Assembly: GCF_033296635.1 (NCBI RefSeq)
Contig: NW_026944024.1
Coordinates: 992,001 to 1,056,000 of the forward strand
Source of the DNA: Dichotomopilus funicola
Lineage: Eukaryota > Ascomycota > Sordariomycetes > Sordariales > Chaetomiaceae
Direction of reading: 5' to 3'
DNA length: 64,000 nucleotides
Shown: positions 21,973 to 33,581 of the stretch, piece by piece
How the letters are laid out: the number at the start of each line of letters is the position of its first letter
How positions within the stretch are numbered: the stretch's first letter is position 1
The notes under the pieces: model-generated
What the model saw: only the letters and a program-made list of their open reading frames with translations
Told to the model about the DNA's origin: nothing
The model's database searches: none
Program-made: the position numbers and the translations under genes

Positions 21973-23790
21973 GTTTAGTTGTTGGGGAGGAACGAGCGAA
22001 TTGGGCAATCGGGGATCAACGAGTGGATGAAGAACGAAAGATGTCGAGGGGATGGGTTGGCGGGGCTTTTAAAGCAGTGACTGCCGCAGGTGGGCTTTTG
22101 AGGTCACAGATGGCGGGTGTGTTGAGGAATTAGAAAAACACGCACGATCACGAGATATTGAAGTTAAGGGAGGTGGCAAGAAGTGCATAGAATCAGCTTC
22201 AACACAGCAGCAGAAGGCCACCTTTTTCTTTGGGGGCCCAACCTTAACACCCCTCGCATCGCGGCTGGCAAGTGGCCGTTAGTGGATGCCCTTTGGGCTT
22301 CACAGGGCTGCTTGGGCAGAAGGAGGAGAGCCCCTTCCCTGGGCCACATGTCCGGAGGAACAGCCAATCAGAGGGCGTCATCTTTCATTGCGAGATTGGA
22401 TCGCACCACAGCGCACCGAGAACCAGCTCCCCCGGTGGGTCCCTAACTTTACTTTCTGCCGAAAACAGGGGGCAGGAACAAAAAAGTCAGGGGCTTGACC
22501 CCGAGAATACTTTCACAGCCAACGGCGCGCGCTGCCATCGCTGAGACCGGTTGACGGAAAAAGCTTGTGAGGATCAAGGACACTGCATTATTGACGAACG
22601 AGGACCTCCATTGTGACCAACTGGCCTATCTTCGCTTTCACTTTCTGCACGTTCTTGCAGTTGAAACACATGCGGGCTGCTACAGTAAGGTTTCGATGCT
22701 GCTTTCCACTTTTGGCTCCCAGCCCCAACTCGAGAGGAGCTGAAGGTGATCATCTCAAGCACTTCGGGTACGATTTGGATACTGAGACGGCAAAGGGCAT
22801 GTTTCAAACCGCGACTTTTTATGTCACCAGGGTGGTGAACCCCATCGCTCAATAACGCAGAACCATCTTACCAAACCAGCTCACGGTCCAGGCGTGCAGG
22901 GCATGGCAGACTACGATTCTAGTCCCAGCTTCAAACAATGTCTACTTTGCAGGGACTGACCAGGGGGCGTCGACGAACGAGCATTCAAGAAATGAACAAA
23001 AAGTGCCGTCCCAGGGCCGAGACAAGCGTTCAAGTTATCATACACTATTGCTAGAACCACGCCATGTTTCAATTTTTACTCTAGCAACCTGAACTGGTCG
23101 TTGTTATCCAGGTCACCCCGACATATATTCATTGCCAAAAGGCTGATTTTGGCCAAGGGGCTTCAACCCCCATGAAAGTACATACCTAAAAACTGCAAAG
23201 CCAAGTAGGCTCTCAACTTTAAAAGTCTTAGAAAGGATCAAATCACAACGGCTATTTTTGGTAAAGCCGTTCAAAATTTCATTTTATACCGGTGACACTG
23301 GGAAATATATTCCCAAACCAGGCTTGGAGGTTTCGTTTGAAGATGCATCGCTTGTGACTTATCCATGGAAGGGACGTGGTGGAAATGCAAAAGACCTGCT
23401 GATCGTAGGATCTGGGCAACAACGCCCCCTCGAGGCGGCAATTGCCGGACGAGGCCGCATTTTGGCTTTCGGCGCGGGAAAACCGGCGCTCGCCCCGGGC
23501 GGGGCCGGAAAGGTGGAAAGGTACTCCACAATGAACGGAAGAGCAAGTACAATACATGCCGTAGAGAGTCACCCAGTAGCAAGACCGTCAGCTCCATTAC
23601 AGTCATAGAATCAAGCTAGCCGACGACGTCTCCTTCCCCAGTCGTTTCAACACACTGACCGGACCCACCAAGCCAGCCCGGACCAAGGACCAAGAGGGGG
23701 GGTTAATAAGAGTCTGGGCTGACCCGACGATCTGGATCCGGTCTAACCGACTTGAATGGTGGATGGCCAGGGAGGGATTTGGGTTAAATA

Positions 23791-23802
23791 TGTGTGTGTG
23801 TG
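23791..23802. repeat. (TG)6 microsatellite
   Basis: Six TG units in a row, read directly from the sequence. Confidence 0.9.
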
Positions 23803-25036
23803 GACGGCGAGCAGGGTAACATGTGTGTTACACTGACTACACACCATCTTGCTCACTCATTCACTCCCTAGCATATGTATGGGGCCTGCGATCATGTGAT
23901 GGGACAACGTCATCAGGACTGGCGATCCTGTTGCTAGGCATTTAGGCACATACACTACAGGTTGAAAACCACAACGTTGCGTGTTATTCATACTTACTAG
24001 ACACGAATTCAGGCGTGAATATTTCAAGACTGGTCGGGGCTGATAAGCCCCGTTGACAATGAGTATAATTTTGAAAACCTCGGCTAGCAACCCTTTTTTG
24101 AAATGTATCTCATCATCCATAATCTTCGTTGGTCATAATCGTCATGTACCGGTCAAAGAACAACACAACCCCGTGGTTTGTCGATGACCTTTCCTCCCAG
24201 TAACAAAAGCACCCACTCCAATCTTTTCATACGTCTTTCCACGAAATCACCCACCCCGCTATGAGTAAAAGCCCCAACGGGCAAAGTAAAATAAAGAAAC
24301 CCCGAGTTTTCTCTCCACAGTTTAGCGCAGGCCAAGGAACGAGCAGGCCACGAGCAGATAGTGCATATCTACCCCTCTGTCCGCTTCAAGAACAAGCAGT
24401 AAGCCCGGTGGGCAAATGCAGCTCTCTACGGTTGGTTGCCTCGCAACTCGAACCACCAGCTCGCCTTTTCCCTTTTCTCCTCAAGTCCCAGCTCGTTCAG
24501 CCCAACCCGGTCCGCTCATGGTCCGATTTATTTCGCCAGCGGTCCCAACGCCCGGAGTTGCCTCTGGCAGATATGGATTGCCCTCCGTGTCTGTCTGGTT
24601 CTGTGAAACCCAGCTGGTTTTGAGAGAGAAGTGAAGAAAAGAAAAAAAGCCCAAGTGGCCGGGAATGGGTCCCTTTGTATGCAGAGAAAATCGTAAACAG
24701 GAAATCCGGAAAACTGAACGAGTTTTGGAACCGGCCACACACCCAAAGCCCGGCAGAGGCAATGTGTTGGTTTGGGAGGTTCCAATGAAGAAAGTCATGG
24801 GTCGTAAAGCTGCCAAAACGGCCGTTGTCTAAGTGGCGTCGTGTCGTAACAGGTCGTAAATCGTCGTCATAATGCAGGAAATTGGAACGCTGTCTGAGGG
24901 TAAAAAGGGAAAAGGAAAAAGAAATTCAACAAGGGAAACGGAAAACACAAAAACAACATAGCCATATCCCCATGCTAGACCGAACCAGCGTAATCTCCCA
25001 GTCCCAGGAAACGGGAAAGGATTGGCCGTTGCCACA

Positions 25037-25057
25037 CCAATAAGGGAGGGTATAAAT
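25037..25057 (+). promoter_or_regulatory. CCAAT plus TATAAAT promoter-like pair
   Basis: CCAAT at 25037-25041 and TATAAAT at 25051-25057, then a pyrimidine-rich stretch to about 25110. Spacing between the two boxes is tighter than usual. No coding sequence follows on the plus strand, so if it works it would drive a noncoding or antisense transcript. Confidence 0.3.
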
Positions 25058-25351
25058 CCACGGCTCTTCCTGGCGCCTCCTGCACTCGCCTTTCTTTCCG
25101 TGTCGCTGCGAAGCCTTGTCCGAAATTTATATCAAATCAAATGATCCTGTTCCAAATGGATTGAGTGGTTTGAAGCTCCTGCTCCTATCATTGAGTTCCC
25201 TTTTGTCGATTGGGGCTGCTCCAGGAATACCGGTTAGGTGGTTTGGTTGGCGGATCCAATCTTGCTCGCCCTTCCGAGCGAATCTAAATGCTGGCGAGGG
25301 GTCGGTACTTGTCACACGGACATACCCAGAAAAAGTGCGGCTGCTTCAACT

Positions 25352-26140
25352 TCACTCCAGTGAGGTGGTCGAGCTGCTGCTGGAATGGTGTCCAGACCGG
25401 CTCCTGTGCCCGTGGCTAGAGGAGGAAGAGGATGTGTGCCGGCTGCTCTTTCTCGTCTTGCGGCCAGTCTCATCCGCGGGAAGGCCTTGGACAATTCCGT
25501 TGCGGGCAAGCATGCCTCCATTCACGGAGAAGTTCCGGCAGACCATAAAGGCACGCATGGCAGCGTTCTCCTGGGCTAGGGTCCCGGACTCGTAAGCTAA
25601 ATCCGTTTGGTACTCCCGCCCGTTGACCAGGACGAGGCAGGTGTAGCCATTGGTATCGCGATAACACTCGTATGTGGGATCGTGCCAACCACGACGACGG
25701 CAGAGACCTACAAGTCACTTTGGTTAGCCGGGCACTCAATTCGTCTTCCGCTATTGGGCATTTCCTGCCCCTGGATATAAATAGGGGACACGGGAAACGA
25801 AACGTGTATGACACGAAGCAACGTGCATGCCAGCCCGACACTGACCCCTCTCGGCCCTGATAAACGTGGTCGACTAGCAGGGGCAGAAGTTTGAGAGACG
25901 GCAAACAGGGCTGAGATCTGATGTGAAGGCCCGGGGGGAGGGGCTCAGTTCAGGGACATCGTCAAGATGTGTGTGGGGGCTTGACCACGTGGGGATTCCC
26001 TCCTTCTACAAAACACCCCACCACACCGTGATGGATGTGTGGTCGTGCCAGGTGGTGTTGACAACATAAGAGCGGTCTAACACCTATTGAATTTTGGGTA
26101 ACTACTTACTCTCGAGGTATTGTATGTAGAAGCCGCCCAT
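25352..26140 (-). CDS. Small dsRBD-like conserved fungal protein
   Basis: Two exons in transcript order, 26110-26140 and 25352-25707, give 128 residues. The first exon reads MGGFYIQYLE and ends at a consensus GTAAGT donor; the 402-nt intron ends TTGTAG and the frame continues SLCRRRGWHDPTYECYRD. The core is GYTCLVLVNGREYQTDLAYES, then LAQENAAMRAFMVCRNFSVNGG. The layout resembles a double-stranded RNA-binding domain: a short helix, three strands, then a helix with an AA motif. I recognise it as a small conserved family of filamentous fungi with no function known to me. After residue 85 the tail is Ser/His/Arg-rich and disordered. Without splicing it looks like a 68-codon open frame and is easily missed. 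RNA binding is inferred from fold resemblance only; key basic residues of canonical dsRBDs are not obvious. Confidence 0.8.
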
Positions 26141-29100
26141 GATGCCAATTGATTGCAGTAGATGAAACTGAAGTTGATGTGACCGTGTCAATCAACGGCT
26201 GATGCCCAGCAGCCTGAGAAAATGCGAGGTGAAAAAAAAGGAAAAGTGGGCGGAAGTGTCAACAAAGAATGTCGACCAGGATCCGGAAATTGGTGTGATG
26301 GTGAGGATGTGCTGCAGTCGAGCCTAACCTCTGGGGTGTGCGGCAGATAAACCCAAGGTGAGTGGTAAAGGACCGGGCGATGTCGTAAGTGAAAACTTGT
26401 CTCACGGTCAGGTGGATGGTGTGAGCTGGGAGAGACCGGGAAGATGTGAAGGCTGATATGCTACGTATCCAAGGCCGACGCAGGAAGGGACGGAAGCCAT
26501 GGATGGGTCACCACCGGCGGAAGAAGTGCGCTTTATTGCGGCGACGAGGAGCCGGTGCGGGGCATGGGGATGGCAAAAAAAAAGCCCAGATCAGAAAAAT
26601 GCAACAAGGAAATGACGGAAAGCTCGAACGGAGAGGAGAAAGGGGTCGTCAGACGCATGTCCACTGAAGAAGGAGATGCGGCTCAAAGTGTGACCCATCT
26701 TGATGTGCTGGCGTCTGTCGCTGCCAGTGATACAACCGCAGAGGCCGGGCCAACTCCACACCATCAACATGGGGGGAAGGGATGCACCCGCCGGGCAACA
26801 AGATCTCGTAGTTTGATAAGTCGGGCCAGTCTGGATTGGGGAAAGACAAGGGCCTGGGCAAGGTGCTGCAACGTCCACTCGACCCTCAAACCTCTCTCCA
26901 CATGCACTTCTCGTGTTTGTTTTGGTCCGGTACCTGGGCCGGTGTATAAAGCTTCGGCTTGTTTGGGGGCTGGCTTTGTACTTTCAACAGTGGCAACCGG
27001 GACTACCGAGAACCCCGTTTGACGTCGACTCGGACACAAGCTCTCAAACAGGAGATTGGCCGGAAGAGCAAAGACGGGAGGGGGTAAAAACTCGAAAGCT
27101 CTTGGTTGTTGTTCTGCCATTCGCGCTGGGCCTTGGTCAGCCGTCGACTCCCCACCTCTTTCTTGGTTCAAGGTCCGGTGGGCGCGAAAGAAGGGATGGC
27201 CTTGTTCGTAACGCCGTGTGGTTCGGGGCAGAGTGTGGCCGAGCAGACGGGACTCCGAGGATCCTGGGTTCCCCCAGCGACCAACTTCAAAGGAAGACGC
27301 AGCTGCAGCGAATCGTCTTTTGTGGGCTCCGTCTGATGTACAGCCCGGCCCAGCCGCCGTGCCGCCCGCAGCGTCGCAAGGACATCAACGTACAAATTCC
27401 GTACATCCTTTGAACATCCGGGCCATGCTCGCCTCCCTGCCAAGCGGTCTCCTCCGCTGCGGGCAGACTGCAAGAGGATATGTGCGGCAGGTTTACGGCC
27501 TACGAGTACAGTATCAGCGTCCAGAATGACCAGTGCGGAACGGTAAGAAGGCTTCGATGCTGAGGAAAGTTAGCTACAACGCGACGCATGGGTCCGGACC
27601 ATGCAGAACCGGGCCTTGGGCGATTCGCCAGACCCTCGCATCTCCGTCACGGTCGGCAGGCGACGCTCAAAACAGCACCGGGATCCGGAAAGCGGTTCTG
27701 GAAACATTCCCACCGACACCCAAACGGCACCGGGCTTGTGCAGTTGGCGAATCAGAAGCGGGCAATTCGGTTTTCTGGGACAAAAGCTCTCGCGCTGGGA
27801 ACAGCGACCGGCGCTTGAGGAGACGTTTCAAGACCCACATACGGAAGGCCCTGTACGACGTGCTAGCTACTGTGATCGTCTGGATGGCGAATTCTGTTCC
27901 CCTCTCTAGCGCACCAAACAGCCCGCGGGGTGAGTTCGGAGCAGCGAGAATGACTGGCTTGAGGCCACACCACGAAGTCGGTGAAGAGGAATGAGATGCA
28001 TGAACAGTGGCTGGGGGCCGGGAACCCTTGCATGTCCTGCATCTGGCCCTCACCACGAGCGGCAGCTGTGAATGGCGGACGCGCTCGCAAGGCAACTAGG
28101 CACAGGCCAACCTTAACGCTCATGCAATGATGAGTTGGCAATGCTTCCTGATATTAAAATCAAAACTCCAGGTCTGGATCGGGGCCGAGGGGGGCAAAAA
28201 CATGGCGAATCGACTTCGACGAATGGTTGCACCGAAAGCGTGGCCCACGACCGGCCTAGTGCCCCACGACACTCATCCGGCGAAGCGAGGTCGGGGGAGG
28301 AGGACGCGAGGAAAGGGAAGAGACGGATGGGAAGAGGAATAGAACGCCTGAAGATCAACTTGCGCTGAAGGAGCCACAGCTAATAGAGCCGCCGGTAGAG
28401 GGCGCGAAGACTCTCAGCGATGAAGGGCAATGAGGCGGAAGGTTGAGTTCTGCCAGGCGGTGCGTGAGTTCGATTTCATGGGGAATGTGTGGTGCGGGCA
28501 GGAAATTGCCTCGACATGGGTTAACCCCACTTGAACCATCAGAACGGAAGGCACTCCTCCACAACACCTCGCTTTGAACGACGTCCCGGGCTCGATAAGG
28601 AAGGCACACGAGGAAGAAAATGCCGGGGCGGAAGGTCTAACTGAACGACGCGAAACAAGTTTTGGGGACCTGTGTGAGAGAGCCACAGAGCTAGGGAAAG
28701 CGCGATCTGGATGCACAAAACCTTTTTTTCCCTTGACCATCAATGCGAATTTCCGGTGTCTGTCTGCCACCTGAGTGGTGGGAGCCGGTCCACCAAAGCA
28801 GCACGAGGAAGACTTCTGGAATCTTCAATAGTCCAATCCGATGGGCCGCTCAACCTCAAACTCCCAAACAAAACGTCAAACAATGGTAGCAACGCCTGGT
28901 GGTTGGATCGGAGCGCTCCTTGCAAGCAGCGGGGTCCTGGTCAACCACTGACATGGGGCCACGCGGAGATCCCACAGAAGATGTCGTTGAACTCGGTTTA
29001 CTATTCGTGCCCGTCTCTCCGAGAACATCAAAATGACACCACCAAATGCCCGTCAGCAACCCCGAGCGGCAATCGCTCATTCGTGGTCGCGCAGCCATCG

Positions 29101-31343
29101 AGGATACAACACCGAGGAGGTCCGAAACAGGTCTCCGGGACGCGCATGTTCCATCCATGCCCGCGTACGCCGTTTGTGTCAAACTCAAGACGAACGGCTG
29201 CGTATTGTGGGGATGGCAGGGCAGAGAGGGGTTCCCCAATTCGAAAGCTCGACAGGGGATGTCAATGATGAGGGGCAAAATTGAACCCCTCATGATTGCC
29301 GAGAGCTTCCCGCCCCCACAACGTCATTCTTGGGAACGGCCGCCTGGGCTCTAAACGGGACTTGTACGGCTTGCCTCAAAACTTTCTGACACCTCGCTGG
29401 AAGTACTGGTGGCGATGGCCGCGGAGACGGGCAGAACGGGAGACAGGAAATGGTGTCGGTGATAGGGGCTTCCACAATTTGGTAGCCTCCTGCCCTTTTC
29501 CGCAAGCTGCGGTTCTTTATTCCCCTGATAACTAACTAGCGGCAAATTTGTTTTCCTGCCCTTGAAATGTCCCTCCTCGAACAAGCTATGCTGCGGTGCT
29601 ACCTTCGTACTGCACAAGCTCATGCAAGCGGCCGCTCAATCTGCATCCTTGCCCACTGAAGATCTCGAGGATAATAGCGGTCGTCTTCCGGAGACAAGAC
29701 CGGGGTCCATCCCAAGGCCCATTCTCGCGGCCTGGTGTGCAGAACCATGGCACCAGCTGAGGTCCAACGGTGAGACAGAGAAAAAGAGAGGAAGGGCTCA
29801 ATCCTTGCCATAGGGTCTGACAATTACATCGGCTAACAAGCGTATGGCAAGCAACCGCGGTACATGGCTCTTTTTAGCTAACGAAACCATGTTCGGCGGC
29901 TGGGGTCGTCTTTGCTCAACTGTGACTCAAGACCTTATGCCCCGTAAATGAAGTCCAACTGGTACTTTGGTACTTTCTTGTCTGCAACGAATCCGTCACT
30001 ACCTACCTACCCCCTCTTCTTCTAGTTTGAAGGAGAGTTCTCATTTGTCCCGGGCGTGGCGTTATAGCCAGAGCTGGTGAAGAAGGGGTTTCCCTCGCAT
30101 CTCGGGGAATTACCTCGTCAGAAGCGCAGGAATCGACTATCTTGGGACTGGGATTTGCCCGGTGCGCCGCATGAATGGTCTGGGGGCAACAGAACTGCAT
30201 GTCGGCGCACTTGTCCTCCTGCTGGATGCCGTCGTACCAGGCCGCCAATATCTGCATGCATCAGGCCAGATCTCTTCCACATACTAGTGATCGGCAAAAC
30301 AGCAAGCGAGGAGGCCAGGACGCAGTGGTGATTCCGTGAAGCCGTGGGACTGAGATGACCTCCTTTCGGGCTTAATTGCACGCCCGAGATCCAGAAATGC
30401 GGACCGCGCCTCGGGGCAGCTCAGGGGGCCAGTTTTGCTAGTCTCGGGACTAGACTGCTTCTCCCTTTCTCTGGTCGTGGATCATCCGTGTGGGTGAGTC
30501 CCACTGACGGCACATTAGCGTCGCTTGTCATACGGAGGAGGCCGAGGTTGAGAGGAATCAAAGGGGCAAAAATGCAGCAGGGCTACCATCGAAGTGTTTT
30601 TTTCTCTCCCCCATCTCCCCTCGAGCCACTCTCTCCCCAAGGTGCAGACCATACATGGTGGACGCCACCGCCCGAACAAGGGCCGTACTCCCATGCCCTG
30701 GAGTAAACGAGAAGTCGAAGCATGCAGCTCGTGAAAGATTCTCCGGGCATGCCTCGGTCACTGATAAGGTCTAGACTGATTCAACGTCTGGTTCCTGTCC
30801 CAATGGTCGAGCCTGTAAGGAGGTATATGGCCCCGGGTATTTGAGCCTGATCTCACATTCCATCATCTCATATCCAACATCAGGGACCATCGGCGCCCCC
30901 GATACCAGGAGAAGGGTCCCTCTCTCGGTGTTTCTATGATCGGTTTAAGGCTATCCCTAAGCAACGATCCGGGAACACGTGAGTAACGTATCTCTTGCAA
31001 CTCATCCTAGGGGAGCGGTAACCTTGCGCCTTGGCGTCTCTCGGAGTAATGAAGCGGAAGTGATCTGGGGGGAGCCATCACATCAATGTCAACCTAAACA
31101 GCAACAGTAACGATATACGTGATAGCTTAACTTGTTTATTGGACTGTTTACTCCCCTGATACTGAGCCATCCATTTCTTAAACCCAACCGTCTTACCAAG
31201 GAGATGGATAGTTAAATAGAGAAATATCCAGCCAGTTAGTCAACGGGAGCTATCTCATCCCCGCAGCCTCGACTATTCGGCTTAGTATTCAGTGTCAACC
31301 ACCCACACCCCATTTACTCGCTCCCAGAGCCCCGTTCCTTATC
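26141..31343. other. Long intergenic region, no supported gene
   Basis: About 5.2 kb upstream of the dsRBD-like gene and downstream of the farnesyltransferase gene. Many short overlapping frames occur on both strands, none with a recognisable domain, plausible start or splice partners. It is not AT-rich, so it does not look like a RIP-degraded transposon. A TATAAA lies near 26945 on the plus strand without a gene after it. Confidence 0.5.
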
Positions 31344-33581
31344 TCACAACACGACACCCTGTCCCTTCTCCCCAAAATATGCCCTAATAGCCCGCACACT
31401 ACCCTGTGGGATGGCGTAGATCGGGTGGATTGGGCGGACGCAGTCGTCATTGTCGAAGACCCGCGGACCATCTAAGTAAGGGAGGACTGCCCACACCGCT
31501 TCGAGGTGCGCTTCTGGGTCGATGTCCTGATCACTAGGGATCTTGCTTGTTTCGGCGTCCTTGGTCTCTGCCGGAGACTCCGCCAGAGGAGGCCGCGGTT
31601 CGTCGTCAAGCTCCCACTGGTGTTGGGCTGAACTGAGACCCGAGAGAACGTAACAAGAGTGGTACGCATCTGATCCCCTATAGAAAGAAAGGAGAGGAAG
31701 GAGAGAGAAGCATGTGAGTAAGAGAGGCGCACATGATTTGTCACGGGGATCGGCACGTTAGGGGATGTGGATGTACAGGAGGCGGAAACGAGGCCGGAAC
31801 AGTGGCCATCGGGCAGAGCGGGAATGGAGAGGGGAAACGGTGAAGATTGGAGGGGAAAGAGGGGGCAAGTCGACGACGTGGACTTACTTTCCTGGTTTAT
31901 CGCGCAGTCCGCCCCTTTTAGTCGTGTCTTGGCAGCAGCAGAGGATATACCGGATTAGGCCCTCCCGATGGAAGAGACCATCCTCTGCGGGCGGCAGGCG
32001 GCCGCCTCTGCCGCTACTGCTGGCCGTCGTGGCCGTCGCGGTGGCCGTTGTTGTGGTCGTGGCGGTGGCGGCCGGGCCATCTGCGGCCAAGGCCCCACCA
32101 CCCCCGACACGACCAACACCACCATCGCCATCGCCGGGCCGATGCCGGTCGCTCGGAGGGTTGCCGTTGAGGCATGCCTCAATGAGTGGGAAACATCCGC
32201 CAACCCAGTGGCTGTAGCAGCCGTCGACGAGCTTGTTGGTGCGGCCGGAGAAGCCGCCCTCGGGAGCGTACTGGCGTGACGACAGCCAAGAGACCAGTCG
32301 TGGAACGTCCAGATATCTGGGAAGGTTGGATTTGCAGAATTTGATCGTCAGCAGCTTGTCTGTCGTGCGAGCTTTGCCACGCGTGGGTGGGCAAAGATTG
32401 GGTGGGTGTATACAGCGTTACCAAGCACCAAGCACCGAGGACACTGCATACTTGAATGTCAATGGTGAGGAGGTATGTACGTACCTTGGGATGCTGCGGC
32501 TCGGGTGATCAAGAATTGCCAGGCAACCGAGAGCGCAGAAGGCGTACGCCCCGTGGGCCTCGACATTTGGCTGACCTGATATGCCGCCCTCGAATGTTTG
32601 GCCTGGGTGCATTAGCGTAATGGTTACAAGGTCGATCGACAAGCCTCCGAGCTGCTGACTTACATCGGCTCACGTAGTCGGCCACACCGGTGAAGAGATT
32701 CGCGTTGCTGTCTCCCGTGTATGCCGGAGACTCGGGCGAAAGATCAAGAGGCAGGCGGAGCAGTGTGATGATGACTGACGCGCAGTATGCCCCCCTGGAT
32801 TGCAGTCAGATCTGTGAAAGTTCGCTGTTTCTCTTTCCTTTCTGGCCCTTCAAAACACAGCCAAAACTAACCTGATGTCCTCTTCACCACCAAGGCACAC
32901 CTGGAACCCGCCATCAGGCTGCTTCAGGCTGTTGAGCCACTTCCACATGGCCTTCCTATCGATCACATCGTATGCCTCTCCACCCCCAACCAGCGCAAGC
33001 GACAGCACCACGGCATACGTCGTAGCCAAGTGCGAGAGCTGCCTGCCGCCGCCACCAAATCCGCCGGTATCATTCTGCATCGAGCGCGCCGTCACGATTA
33101 GGCCGTCGCGGTAGGATGTCACGTCCTGGCCCAGCATCACCAGTGCAGATAGGGACCAGTACAAAAACCACGGCCGGCTGGCGTCGGCAACGAGGAAACC
33201 GCCAGGTAGGTTGCCGAGGGCCATGTGCAAAAAGCGGACGTGGCGGTCGCGGGCGAGCTTGGGCACGCCGTGTTCATTTCGAGTGACGAGAGGTTCGCGG
33301 GTGTTGAGTCCGTCTAAAAACTTCATACACTCTCTGGCGGTTTCGAGCTGGACGTCCAAAGTGTCCGTCAAGTAACCTTCCCGGACAGGCGGGAGTTGCG
33401 TGAAGAGGTCGGGAATCACGGGTTCGGCCATTGTTCTAGCGTGGGAGAAGTCTACCACTTTGTCTGTTTCTTCTTCGCCTTCGTCTTCTTCGATTTCTCT
33501 TATTTTTGAGGACGGTGATGAGATGGCCGGGGCTGGACGACGCCGTTGTGGGGTACTAGTACGAGGACCGGCAGCCGCCAT
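31344..33581 (-). CDS. ram1: Protein farnesyltransferase subunit beta
   Basis: Five exons in transcript order, 32872-33581, 32664-32794, 32485-32602, 31888-32316 and 31344-31677, encode 573 residues with every junction in frame. The start at 33581 has AAAATGG context; the frame is open further upstream to an ATG at 33722, and a shorter start at an internal Met (MAEPVIPDLF) is possible. With the alpha subunit this enzyme attaches farnesyl to CaaX proteins such as Ras and fungal a-factor-type pheromone. Family blocks: DTGGFGGGGRQLSHLATTYA, DGGFQVCLGGEEDIRGAYCAS (Zn ligands Asp and Cys), CQTFEGGISGQPNVEAHGAY, EGGFSGRTNKLVDGCYSHW, and DKPGKGSDAYHSCYVLSG with the Zn-ligand His. A Gly/Ala/Thr-rich insert of roughly 50 residues sits between the GCYSHW block and the LFHREGLIRYIL helix, at a surface loop. 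The protein is longer than animal homologues because of this insert and extra terminal sequence. Confidence 0.94.

Larger units (their letters stand above)
21973..25351. other. Long intergenic region with plus-strand promoter-like element
   Basis: Includes the promoter of the GDP-mannose pyrophosphorylase gene (21973 onward) and about 3 kb with no supportable gene. A (TG)6 microsatellite lies at 23791-23802. CCAAT (25037-25041) and TATAAAT (25051-25057) followed by pyrimidine-rich sequence face the 3' end of the dsRBD-like gene. Confidence 0.45.

Noticed and set aside
31765..32217. Val/Ala-rich plus-strand open frame resembling a membrane segment
   Set aside because: Antisense to the Gly/Ala/Thr-rich insert of farnesyltransferase beta; composition artefact.
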